A stretch of DNA of 24,757 bases, from NCBI RefSeq assembly GCF_052065835.1, contig NZ_JBQHTG010000008.1, positions 1 through 24,757 of the forward strand. The letters run 5' to 3'. This DNA is from Laedolimicola sp934402125. Lineage in GTDB: Bacteria; Bacillota; Clostridia; Lachnospirales; Lachnospiraceae. The notes beneath the pieces were generated by a model, which did no database searches, had not been told where the DNA came from, and saw only the letters and a program-made list of their open reading frames with translations. Positions 1-5,814 of this stretch are shown here, piece by piece (positions within the stretch are counted from its first letter, which is position 1; each line of letters begins with the position of its first letter). The translations under genes were made by a program, and so were the position numbers.

Positions 1-57
1 GGTGGAAGTGTGGTAACACATGGAGCTGACTGTTACTAATAGGTCGAGGGCTTGACC
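1..57 (+). rRNA. 23S ribosomal RNA, 3' end (partial)
   Basis: The first bases match the conserved 3' terminus of bacterial 23S rRNA: the stretch with TGTTACTAATAGGTCGAGGG followed by CTTGACC is the end of domain VI that pairs with the 5' end of the molecule. The rest of the gene lies before the window. The 3' boundary at about 57 is set by the CTTGACC terminal-stem strand and could be off by a few bases. Confidence 0.93.
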
Positions 58-207
58 AAGAGTGTGAAGCGAAAGCGGAACGCGAAGCGTCATAGGATAG
101 AAAATGTCTAAAGAGATATGCAGTATATAGTTTTGAAGGTACAAGGAAGTACCTGAACACTTGACAGAAGCCGGGTGATCAGGTATTATGGTATCTGAAA
201 TTGATAT
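58..207 (+). other. 23S-to-tRNA-Asn spacer without a 5S rRNA gene
   Basis: This 150-base spacer contains no recognisable 5S rRNA, although 5S normally follows 23S in Firmicutes. It does contain a short hairpin (AGGTAC at 137-142 with GTACCT at 149-154) and a weaker one near 180-197, probably processing signals in the rRNA precursor. No open reading frame of note is present. Confidence 0.6.
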
Positions 208-279
208 TCCTCGATAGCTCAGTGGTAGAGCGTTCGGCTGTTAACCGAAATGTCGTAGGTTCGAGCCCTACTCGGGGAG
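208..279 (+). tRNA. tRNA-Asn (anticodon GTT)
   Basis: A complete 72-nt cloverleaf can be folded by eye. The acceptor stem pairs TCCTCGA (208-214) with TCGGGGA (272-278), the discriminator is G279, the D-arm is GCTC/GAGC, and the anticodon stem TTCGG/CCGAA encloses a loop with GTT. The T-arm is GTAGG/CCTAC with a TTCGAGC loop. CCA is not encoded. It lies 150 bases behind the 23S end and just before a terminator, so it is probably the last gene of the rRNA transcript. Confidence 0.97.
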
Positions 280-283
280 CTTG

Positions 284-315
284 AAAACCCTGTAAGCGTT
301 GCTTACAGGGTTTTT
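284..315 (+). terminator. Rho-independent terminator of the rRNA/tRNA-Asn operon
   Basis: A perfect stem, AAACCCTGTAAGC (285-297) with GCTTACAGGGTTT (301-313), closes a GTT loop and runs into a T tract. It sits five bases after tRNA-Asn and ends the rRNA operon before the convergent niaR gene. Confidence 0.93.
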
Positions 316-337
316 GTTATGTTCCGAATCAAGCTGA

Positions 338-874
338 TTATTCAGCCTGATTTTGTTCCCAGGGCTGCAGCGGCGCCAGAAATCCGGCTTCCTGCAATTT
401 ACTCTGAATCATATCCAGACGTTCCGGGGTATCGGCGTCCACCAGATGATAGTGATAGCCAGAGGTAGCGCTGCTTAAGACACTGGAGCGGCTATTTTTC
501 AAAGCATCCAGAAATTCATGAACATCCTGCCGGGAATGGACATCCATATCGGCAGAGATCCGGCCATAGAGACGATGGCTGATGCTGACATTCCGGATGT
601 GGCCGCCGTAATCTACGATAAGATTCATTTCCGTTTCTGCCTGCTCCGGCGTATGGCAGACCTTAAATTCTCGGGAATTGCCGTTGTCCTGCTGGATAAT
701 GTAGCCGCGGGTGGTAGACAGAATGCCGGGTGTAGAGACGCGTATCACGGCCATATCCTGCACAATCACCTGGCGGCTGATACCAAAATGAGCAGCCAGA
801 TCCTTGGCAGCGATAGGGGCTTCAGCCTTCTTTAATATCTGTAAAATTTCATTTCTGCGCTGTGCGGTTGTCAT
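338..874 (-). CDS. niaR: NiaR-type niacin-responsive transcriptional repressor (HTH_11 plus 3H domain)
   Basis: Predicted DNA-binding repressor of niacin uptake and NAD synthesis genes; NiaR proteins sense nicotinic acid. The 178-aa product has an N-terminal winged helix (about residues 5-60) and a C-terminal 3H domain. The visible metal-site pattern is H74, E82 (eight apart) and H141/H143 in GYHYHL, matching the H-x7-E plus HxH arrangement of the 3H family. An in-frame ATG exists at 901, but I chose 874: it is preceded by AAAGGAG, while 901 has no ribosome site and would lie only about 8 bases from the predicted transcription start. The gene is monocistronic, and no NAD biosynthesis or niacin transport gene is adjacent, so it probably acts in trans on genes elsewhere. 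The promoter region contains a candidate operator (see 933-949), suggesting autoregulation. Confidence 0.9.
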   Translation of the reverse strand: MTTAQRRNEILQILKKAEAPIAAKDLAAHFGISRQVIVQDMAVIRVSTPGILSTTRGYIIQQDNGNSREFKVCHTPEQAETEMNLIVDYGGHIRNVSISHRLYGRISADMDVHSRQDVHEFLDALKNSRSSVLSSATSGYHYHLVDADTPERLDMIQSKLQEAGFLAPLQPWEQNQAE

Positions 875-915
875 GATGCGGAGAACTCCTTTCTTGCTCA
901 TAAAACTGTTTCTTT

Positions 916-944
916 ATTGTAACATCTGGCAGGACAGGTGGCAA
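916..944 (-). promoter_or_regulatory. niaR promoter
   Basis: On the minus strand, TTGCCA (944-939) and TACAAT (921-916) are separated by exactly 17 bases. The predicted transcription start, near 909, gives a leader of about 35 bases to the ATG at 874. Confidence 0.6.
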
Positions 945-949
945 GACAG
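933..949 (-). promoter_or_regulatory. Candidate NiaR operator overlapping the niaR -35 box
   Basis: The plus strand reads GACAG-GTGGCAA-GACAG, a direct repeat of GACAG at 12-bp spacing (minus strand CTGTC-N7-CTGTC). It covers the niaR -35 hexamer, as expected for autorepression. It resembles the GACAGGTGTCAAGACA-like sites I recall for NiaR in Firmicutes, but that similarity is from memory. Confidence 0.45.
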
Positions 950-989
950 TTAGAAGGATATTTTTTGCATATTTTTGCACATTCCGGTT

Positions 990-1016
990 TTGTGAGAGAA
1001 TGTCATGTGATATAAT
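990..1016 (+). promoter_or_regulatory. Promoter of the hydroxyacid dehydrogenase gene
   Basis: A perfect TATAAT at 1011-1016 is preceded by TGA (1008-1010), forming an extended -10 element. The -35 is weak (TTGTGA at 990-995, 15-base spacer). Two copies of TTTTTGCA (962-969 and 972-979), 10 bp apart, lie upstream and may be an UP element or activator site. Confidence 0.55.
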
Positions 1017-1067
1017 ATTTCTAAATGAGCAAGGTGAAGCAAAAGCAGGAAAGGGGGAAGAAACCGA

Positions 1068-2039
1068 ATGAAAATCGTAGTACTGGATGGATATACAGAA
1101 AATCCTGGCGATCTGAGCTGGGCAGAACTGGAGAAGCTGGGAAATGTAACCGTGTATGACCGTACCTCTCTGACGGACGAAAAAGAAGCCATCGCGCGTA
1201 TCGGGGATGCGGAAATCGTGATTACCAATAAGACTCCGATCACCAGAAGGGTGCTGGACAACTGTCCCTCTATCCGCTATATCGGCGCGCTTTCCACCGG
1301 TTATAACGTGATAGATTATGTCTATGCGGGAGAAAAAGGGATTCCGCTGTCCAATGTGCCGGGCTATGGTACGGAGACCGTAGCACAGTTTACCTTTGCG
1401 CTGCTATTGGAAATCTGTCATCATGTGGCGCATCATTCCGAAGCAGTCCATGGGGGACGTTGGGAGAAATGTCCGGACTTCTGTTTCTGCGATTATCCGC
1501 AGATTGAGCTGGCCGGAAAAACCATCGGCATTATAGGCTTCGGCAGAATCGGCCAGCAGGTGGGAAGGATTGCGAAGGCCTTTGGAATGAAGGTGTTGGC
1601 ACATTCTCCGCACGAGTGTGACAGCGGGAAAGAAATAGGAACTTATGTAAACTTAGAGACGCTGTTGGCGGAATCTGACATCGTTTCGCTGCATTGTCCG
1701 CTGTTCCCGGAGACCGAGGGAATCATCAATCAGGAAACCATTGCGAAGATGAAGGACGGCGTTATTATTCTGAATAATGGCCGGGGTCCGCTGATTGTGG
1801 AGCAGGATCTGGCTGACGCGCTGAACAGCGGTAAGGTACTGGCGGCAGGCGTGGACGTGGTAAGCGCTGAACCCATTAAGGGTGACAATCCGCTGCTGAC
1901 GGCAAAGAACTGTATGATTACGCCCCACATCGCCTGGGCATCCAAAGAGGCCCGTCAGCGCATTATGGACTGTAGCGTGAATAATGTGAAGGCCTTTCTG
2001 GCGGGCAAACCGGAGAATGTGGTGAATCATTTTCAATAA
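1068..2039 (+). CDS. D-2-hydroxyacid dehydrogenase (glycerate dehydrogenase / hydroxypyruvate reductase type)
   Basis: NAD(P)-dependent cytosolic oxidoreductase expected to interconvert a 2-keto acid and a D-2-hydroxy acid, with hydroxypyruvate/glycerate the best guess. The 323-aa protein has the family layout: a split substrate domain, a central Rossmann domain with GFGRIG at 157-162, and the catalytic triad R239 (NNGRGP), E268 (SAEP) and H287 (TPHIAW). The end of the second Rossmann strand reads HSP without the usual acidic residue, so NADP use cannot be excluded. The start is supported by an AAAGGGGGAAG ribosome site before ATG 1068. It is transcribed alone, divergently from niaR, and is followed by tRNA genes. 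The family is certain; the exact substrate is not readable from sequence. Confidence 0.88.
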   Translation: MKIVVLDGYTENPGDLSWAELEKLGNVTVYDRTSLTDEKEAIARIGDAEIVITNKTPITRRVLDNCPSIRYIGALSTGYNVIDYVYAGEKGIPLSNVPGYGTETVAQFTFALLLEICHHVAHHSEAVHGGRWEKCPDFCFCDYPQIELAGKTIGIIGFGRIGQQVGRIAKAFGMKVLAHSPHECDSGKEIGTYVNLETLLAESDIVSLHCPLFPETEGIINQETIAKMKDGVIILNNGRGPLIVEQDLADALNSGKVLAAGVDVVSAEPIKGDNPLLTAKNCMITPHIAWASKEARQRIMDCSVNNVKAFLAGKPENVVNHFQ

Positions 2040-2067
2040 ATATTTTTAAGAAAACCCGAAAAAAGCC

Positions 2068-2096
2068 TTGCAAACATCTGGAAAATATGATAATAT
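2068..2096 (+). promoter_or_regulatory. Probable promoter of tRNA-Glu
   Basis: TTGCAA (2068-2073) is followed after 17 bases by TAATAT (2091-2096), inside the run TATGATAATATAAT, so the exact -10 register is uncertain. It lies about 60 bases upstream of tRNA-Glu in the gap after the dehydrogenase gene. Confidence 0.5.
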
Positions 2097-2153
2097 AATC
2101 GGGCACGGCAAATAAAACCGAGCTAAAGCCCGCCCAAAGGGGCAGATAAATAA

Positions 2154-2225
2154 GGCTCCTTGGTCAAGCGGTTAAGACATCGCCCTTTCACGGCGGTAAC
2201 ACGGGTTCGATTCCCGTAGGAGTCA
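2154..2225 (+). tRNA. tRNA-Glu (anticodon TTC)
   Basis: A 72-nt cloverleaf: acceptor GGCTCCT (2154-2160) with AGGAGTC (2218-2224), discriminator A2225, D-arm GTC/GAC, TTC in the anticodon loop closed by CGCC/GGCG, and T-arm ACGGG/CCCGT with a TTCGATT loop. CCA is not encoded. Confidence 0.97.
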
Positions 2226-2233
2226 TTTATATC

Positions 2234-2262
2234 TTGACGGATTGCTTCCGTTATGATATAAT
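2234..2262 (+). promoter_or_regulatory. Promoter of tRNA-Cys
   Basis: A near-consensus sigma-A promoter: TTGACG (2234-2239), a 17-base spacer, then TATAAT (2257-2262). It lies in the 49 bases between tRNA-Glu and tRNA-Cys, so tRNA-Cys is probably transcribed from its own start. Confidence 0.8.
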
Positions 2263-2274
2263 ATAACAGTTGAT

Positions 2275-2345
2275 GGCGACATAGCCAAGTGGTAAGGCGT
2301 GGGTCTGCAACACCCTGATCACCAGTTCAAATCTGGTTGTCGCCT
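2275..2345 (+). tRNA. tRNA-Cys (anticodon GCA)
   Basis: A 71-nt cloverleaf: acceptor GGCGACA (2275-2281) pairs with TGTCGCC (2338-2344), the discriminator is T2345 as usual for tRNA-Cys, the anticodon loop contains GCA, and the T-arm is ACCAG/CTGGT around TTCAAAT. CCA is not encoded. Confidence 0.97.
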
Positions 2346-2357
2346 CTATTAGAAGAA

Positions 2358-2398
2358 GAGTTTAAAGCCTATAATATTCAGGTTTTAGGCTCTTTTTT
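2358..2398 (+). terminator. Terminator after tRNA-Cys
   Basis: GAGTTTAAAGCCT (2358-2370) pairs over 13 bp, with three G-U wobbles, with AGGTTTTAGGCTC (2380-2392), followed by TTTTTT. It closes the tRNA unit. Confidence 0.8.
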
Positions 2399-2431
2399 GT
2401 TATTGAGATATGGACAAATACGCAAAATACT

Positions 2432-2460
2432 TTGTAGAACCCGGAAAACTGTAGTATACT
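2432..2460 (+). promoter_or_regulatory. Promoter of the six-gene operon 2519-5612
   Basis: TTGTAG (2432-2437), a 17-base spacer, then TATACT (2455-2460). The predicted start lies about 50 bases before the first gene. The next strong terminator on this strand is at 5628, which delimits the operon. Confidence 0.65.
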
Positions 2461-2518
2461 AAGCAGAGAGAAGAAACGGCGCGGGAACAGCCGGCCGGAT
2501 TAGAAAAGGGAGGAATCT

Positions 2519-2713
2519 ATGAAATTTAAGGAAAAATATCTTGCGGGCGATCTGCCCTTTGAAGCCATTGACAAATACATCGAGGATTGGGGAAACAGCG
2601 ATGAAACCTGTACCTTACGGGAGTATCTGGGCTTGAATGAGGAAGAAGAGGATGTCTGGATTTCCGACAGTGATGAGGCACTGATGGAGCTGTTGGACAG
2701 ACAGAAAAAATAG
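2519..2713 (+). CDS. Small acidic protein of unknown function
   Basis: A 64-aa protein, highly acidic in its second half (EEEEDVWISDSDE at about residues 41-53), with no signal peptide or membrane segment, so probably cytosolic. I do not recognise a named domain, although similar short proteins with a TLREYLGL...DVWISDSDEAL pattern seem common in Lachnospiraceae. The start is well supported by AAGGGAGG seven or so bases before the ATG. It is the first gene of the operon and is separated by 39 bases from the next, so it should be the most abundantly transcribed member. No function should be inferred. Confidence 0.75.
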   Translation: MKFKEKYLAGDLPFEAIDKYIEDWGNSDETCTLREYLGLNEEEEDVWISDSDEALMELLDRQKK

Positions 2714-2752
2714 CAGTGATGAAACAGGACAATAGAAGAAAAGGAGATTCAA

Positions 2753-3166
2753 ATGGAAAGCAGAGTACAGAAGACACTGGAAAATCATGCGAAGGGATAT
2801 AACTGCGCGCAGGCAGTGGCATGCGCGTATTGCGATCTGGTAGGAATGGATGAGCAGACCGCATTTAAGGCTACGGAAGCCTTCGGCGCAGGTATGGGCG
2901 GTATGCAGGCCACCTGCGGAGCAGTATCGGGAGCAGTGTTCCTGGCGGGACTGAAGAATAGCTGCGGAGATTTGGAAAATCCGGTATCCAAGGGAAAAAG
3001 CTATCAGCTGTCCAAAAAGATTGTAGCGGCATTTCAGGAGAAAAACGGTTCTACCGTCTGTAAGGAGCTGAAGGGTGTGGAAACCGGATGTCCCTTACGT
3101 TCTTGCGACGGCTGTATCGAGGATGCGGCTGCGATTGCAGAGCAGGTATTATTTGCGGAGGAATAA
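2753..3166 (+). CDS. C_GCAxxG_C_C family protein
   Basis: A 137-aa cysteine-rich protein of the C_GCAxxG_C_C family (TIGR01909/PF09719), thought to have a redox or metal-binding role that is not well defined. The diagnostic pattern is visible: C18 in the N-terminal helix, CGAVSG at 55-60 after a glycine-rich GAGMGGM stretch, then C71, C103, C113, C118 and C121. No signal peptide is present. A GGAG ribosome site precedes the ATG. The stop codon at 3164-3166 is one base before the ATG of the phosphopantetheinyl transferase gene, so the two are probably translationally coupled. The family call is firm; the biochemical function is unknown. Confidence 0.85.
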   Translation: MESRVQKTLENHAKGYNCAQAVACAYCDLVGMDEQTAFKATEAFGAGMGGMQATCGAVSGAVFLAGLKNSCGDLENPVSKGKSYQLSKKIVAAFQEKNGSTVCKELKGVETGCPLRSCDGCIEDAAAIAEQVLFAEE

Positions 3167-3167
3167 G

Positions 3168-3803
3168 ATGATACAGATCCGGGTAATGCGGCTGGAGGAA
3201 ACGGAAGAACCGTCCGGGGCAGCCAGACGGTTGCTTTATTCTGCCCTGAAAGCGGAAGGCGTGATATCGGAAACGGAAATTCAGGTGGAAAAGGACGAAA
3301 AAGGAAAACCCTGTCTGAAGGATTACCCGGATATTTTTATCAGTATTTCCCATAGCGGTCCCTATGTGGCCTGTGCTTTTGGGGATAAGCCTGTGGGCGT
3401 GGACATCGAAATGTGGAAAGAACACCGCCAATGGCGGCGGATTGTGGATAAGCTTCACCCGCGGGAGCGGGAATGGATTCGCGGCTTTTGCGGCGGGGAA
3501 ATAACGGAGAAAACAAAAGAGCCGGTACAGGCATTTTGTGATCTCTGGGTGCGGAAGGAAAGTTTTCTGAAGGCCATCGGAGAGGGACTGCGTGTGCCGT
3601 TGGGGGCTTTCGACACGACGGGAGTCCTTGTGGAGCAGAAGCTTCGCCCGGAGGATTATCAGGTGAAAGATTGCCGGATACCGGGTGAAAAGGTCAGCAT
3701 GGCAGTCTGTGCGCAGGCAGGGGAGCCGCCGCAGGAGATAGAGATCAGATATAAAAATCAGCGGCTTTTTGCTGGATCTTTCCCGGAGCCTCTGGTAAAA
3801 TGA
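3168..3803 (+). CDS. 4'-phosphopantetheinyl transferase, Sfp/Gsp superfamily
   Basis: Predicted to move 4'-phosphopantetheine from coenzyme A to the serine of an acyl or peptidyl carrier protein, in the cytosol. The 211-aa product has the Sfp-type motifs: GKP (46-48), SISHS (59-63), GVDIE (77-81, with D79 and E81 as Mg ligands) and WVRKESFLKAIGEGL (127-141, with E131 as third ligand). The ATG at 3168 was chosen because GGAGG overlaps the previous gene's end at the right distance; a longer frame open from 3075 would run inside the preceding gene. No polyketide or nonribosomal peptide gene is in the window, so the carrier-protein partner is elsewhere; it may also serve fatty acid synthesis. Confidence 0.9.
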   Translation: MIQIRVMRLEETEEPSGAARRLLYSALKAEGVISETEIQVEKDEKGKPCLKDYPDIFISISHSGPYVACAFGDKPVGVDIEMWKEHRQWRRIVDKLHPREREWIRGFCGGEITEKTKEPVQAFCDLWVRKESFLKAIGEGLRVPLGAFDTTGVLVEQKLRPEDYQVKDCRIPGEKVSMAVCAQAGEPPQEIEIRYKNQRLFAGSFPEPLVK

Positions 3804-3849
3804 GGAAAGTAATGAAAATAGCAACGGGAAAGGTTGCAGGGAGGCTATC

Positions 3850-4668
3850 ATGGCGGACGAAAAAAGAAAAAAGAAAATGAGCAAAAAATCAATCCCGCTT
3901 ATGGTTGTATTGGTGATTTGCATCGTGGCGCTGGGTATCAGTATCTGGCAGTTATCCAGTATTTTCCTGGAATATAAGGCAGGAACCGATGAATATGATA
4001 AGCTGCAGACCTATGTGTCAGGTGATCCGGCAGAAGAGCCGGAGCAGACGGCGGAGGAAGCAGACGCTGCAGAGGAAGACGGCGCAGAAGAAGAGAACGG
4101 GACCGAAGAACAGGTACAGCGCGTGGCCATCAGCGAGCTGCAGTCCCAGAATCCGGATACGGTGGGCTGGATTCAGATCCCGGGTACGCAGATCAGTTAT
4201 CCGCTGATGCGCACCGGCGATGATTCCTATTATCTGAACCATACCTTCAGCAAGAAGGTGAACAGCGCGGGAAGTATCTTTGTGGAGACCTTAAACAGCG
4301 GGGATTTCACGGACTTACATACGATCATCTATGGACATAATATGAAGAACGGTTCTATGTTTGCGGGTCTGAAGGAGTATCGCTCTGCGTCTTATCTGGT
4401 GGCGCACCCGAATATCTATATCGACCTGGCGGACGGAACTCATGCTTACCAGATTTTTTCAGTATATGAGGCAGAGGCAGACAGTGACAGTTATACCATC
4501 GGCTTTGCTCCGGATGAGGTTTATGAGGAGTATCTGAACACCATTAAGGGGCGTTCCCAGTATGATACCAGCGTGACGGTAACGAAGGAGGATTCCATCA
4601 TTACCCTGTCTACCTGTACCAGACAGGGGGAAAAACGGTTCCTGGTGCATGCAAAGAAATTATATTAG
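3850..4668 (+). CDS. srtB: Class B sortase
   Basis: Membrane-anchored transpeptidase that attaches secreted proteins to the cell wall. The 272-aa protein has a short basic N-terminus, one membrane segment (about 15-40), an acidic low-complexity linker (about 58-88) and a sortase domain. The catalytic residues are visible: H163 in YGHNM, C256 in TLSTCT and R263 in EKRFLVHA. The GWIQIPGTQISYPLM stretch near 106-120 is typical of class B enzymes. No LPxTG- or NPxTN-type substrate gene is in the window, so the target is encoded elsewhere. GGAGG precedes the start. It lies 46 bases after the phosphopantetheinyl transferase gene and 34 bases before the sirtuin gene. Confidence 0.92.
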   Translation: MADEKRKKKMSKKSIPLMVVLVICIVALGISIWQLSSIFLEYKAGTDEYDKLQTYVSGDPAEEPEQTAEEADAAEEDGAEEENGTEEQVQRVAISELQSQNPDTVGWIQIPGTQISYPLMRTGDDSYYLNHTFSKKVNSAGSIFVETLNSGDFTDLHTIIYGHNMKNGSMFAGLKEYRSASYLVAHPNIYIDLADGTHAYQIFSVYEAEADSDSYTIGFAPDEVYEEYLNTIKGRSQYDTSVTVTKEDSIITLSTCTRQGEKRFLVHAKKLY

Positions 4669-4702
4669 GTTGCTGTGAGTATCGTGGACAGGAGGGGTAA
4701 TT

Positions 4703-5425
4703 ATGGCAGCAGAGGATAAGATAAAGCTTCTGAAGCAGTATGTGGAGGAAAGCAGCGCAATCGTATTTTTCGGAGGAGCCGGTGTGTCTACGGAGAGCGG
4801 AATTCCGGATTTCCGGAGTACCGACGGCCTCTACCATCAGGAGTGGAAGTATCCGCCGGAGACGATTATCAGTCACAGCTTTTTTCTGCGGAATCCGGAG
4901 GAATTTTACCGGTTTTACCGGAAGAAGCTGCTCTGTCCCGATGCGAAGCCCAATGCGGCGCACAGGAAGCTTTGGGAGTTGGAGGCGGCTGGGAAGCTGA
5001 AGGCTGTGGTGACTCAGAATATTGACGGGCTCCATCAGATGGCCGGAAGTAAATGCGTCTATGAGCTCCATGGCTCTGTACACCGGAACTATTGTCAGAA
5101 ATGCGGAAAGTTCTACGATATGGATTATATGCTTCACTCCGAGGGCGTTCCCCGGTGCGAGTGTGGCGGTATCATCAAGCCAGACGTGGTACTTTACGAA
5201 GAGGGGCTGGACGATGCGACCATCCGGGGCGCGGTGCGGGCCATTTCCCAGGCGGATATGCTGATCATCGGAGGCACGTCCCTGGCGGTGTATCCGGCAG
5301 CGGGATTGATCGATTATTTCAACGGAAAGCATCTGGTGGTGATTAACCGGGACGCGACGCCCCGGGACGCCAGCGCGGATTTGCTGATTCAGGGCAATAT
5401 TGGAGAGGTTCTAAGTGGAATATAA
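4703..5425 (+). CDS. cobB: NAD-dependent protein deacetylase, Sir2 family
   Basis: A 240-aa cytosolic sirtuin that uses NAD+ to remove acyl groups from lysines, releasing nicotinamide and O-acetyl-ADP-ribose. Motifs are GAGVSTESGIPDFR (25-38), TQNIDGLH (104-111), catalytic H123 in ELHGS, zinc ligands C131/C134 and C152/C154, and GTSL (191-194). It closely resembles Thermotoga-type Sir2 in layout. I do not see the Tyr-x-x-Arg pair that marks desuccinylases in the acyl-pocket segment near 67-75, so a deacetylase is the better guess. GGAGG precedes the ATG. The end overlaps the next gene by 11 bases. Confidence 0.93.
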   Translation: MAAEDKIKLLKQYVEESSAIVFFGGAGVSTESGIPDFRSTDGLYHQEWKYPPETIISHSFFLRNPEEFYRFYRKKLLCPDAKPNAAHRKLWELEAAGKLKAVVTQNIDGLHQMAGSKCVYELHGSVHRNYCQKCGKFYDMDYMLHSEGVPRCECGGIIKPDVVLYEEGLDDATIRGAVRAISQADMLIIGGTSLAVYPAAGLIDYFNGKHLVVINRDATPRDASADLLIQGNIGEVLSGI

Positions 5426-5612
5426 GGTTGGAGATATTGTAAAATTAAAAAAGGCGCACCCCTGCGGAAGCTCCGAGTGGGAGATCTTACGGGTAGGAGC
5501 GGATTTCCGTCTGAAATGTATGGGCTGCGGCCATCAGATTATGATTGCCAGACGGCTGGTAGAGAAGAATACCCGGGACGTAAGGAGACCGGAGGCAGAC
5601 GCAGGCATTTAG
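5415..5612 (+). CDS. DUF951 family protein
   Basis: A 65-aa protein of the DUF951 family, found across Firmicutes and of unknown function. It shows the family signature: an N-terminal VGDIVKLKKAHPCG, then WEILRVGADFRLKC and a CMGCGH metal-binding-like knuckle followed by IMIARR. The fold is probably a small beta-barrel that may bind nucleic acid, but this is inference. The start is GTG at 5415, inside the last codons of the sirtuin gene, with GGAGAGG just upstream, so translation is probably coupled. It is the last gene before the terminator at 5628. Confidence 0.88.
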   Translation: MEYKVGDIVKLKKAHPCGSSEWEILRVGADFRLKCMGCGHQIMIARRLVEKNTRDVRRPEADAGI

Positions 5613-5627
5613 CGGATTTTTTACAGG

Positions 5628-5673
5628 AATGTACAGAATTATGCTTTTACGCATAGTCCTGTACATTTTTTTT
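5628..5673 (+). terminator. Terminator of the six-gene operon
   Basis: The outer arms AATGTACAG (5628-5636) and CTGTACATT (5659-5667) are perfect, and a second small stem, ATGC/GCAT, is nested in the loop. A run of eight T follows. It begins 16 bases after the DUF951 stop codon. Confidence 0.88.
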
Positions 5674-5727
5674 GCGAACAAAATAAAAAACAAGTGAAAA
5701 AGTATAGAAATCCTTTTGACAATGTAC

Positions 5728-5733
5728 TATAAT
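5728..5733 (+). promoter_or_regulatory. -10 box for the ABC exporter operon
   Basis: A perfect TATAAT lies 10 bases upstream of the palindrome at 5743. A consensus TTGACA is present at 5716-5721 but only six bases away, too close to act as its -35. At the normal 17-base distance only TAGAAA is found. The promoter may depend on an activator, or one of the two hexamers may be fortuitous. Confidence 0.5.
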
Positions 5734-5742
5734 TTCCCTGAC

Positions 5743-5764
5743 GGTTAGTTTTAATTAACTAACC
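5743..5764 (+). promoter_or_regulatory. Perfect palindromic operator upstream of the ABC exporter operon
   Basis: GGTTAGTT (5743-5750), six bases (TTAATT), then AACTAACC (5757-5764): an 8-6-8 perfect dyad. It begins 10 bases after the -10 box, where a bound repressor would block transcription. MarR- and TetR-type regulators bind sites of this size and AT-rich character. No regulator gene lies next to it, so the factor is encoded elsewhere. Confidence 0.65.
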
Positions 5765-5814
5765 AAAGAAAAAAAGGCGTTGGTCTATGCAGTTATAGTC
5801 ATCAGGAGGAAGTT

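Noticed and set aside
58..207. A divergent 5S rRNA gene
   Set aside because: None of the conserved 5S blocks or the terminal pairing could be found; only small local hairpins are present.
518..835. Open frame opposite niaR on the plus strand
   Set aside because: It lies wholly inside niaR, has no ribosome site and no recognisable domain; niaR has clear family residues.
2040..2345. An integrated element using tRNA-Glu or tRNA-Cys as attachment site
   Set aside because: Both tRNAs are intact with no duplicated 3' end nearby, and no integrase or phage gene is present.
5716..5733. TTGACA and TATAAT read as one promoter
   Set aside because: The spacer is only six bases, which cannot be used by sigma-A RNA polymerase; only the TATAAT was kept.
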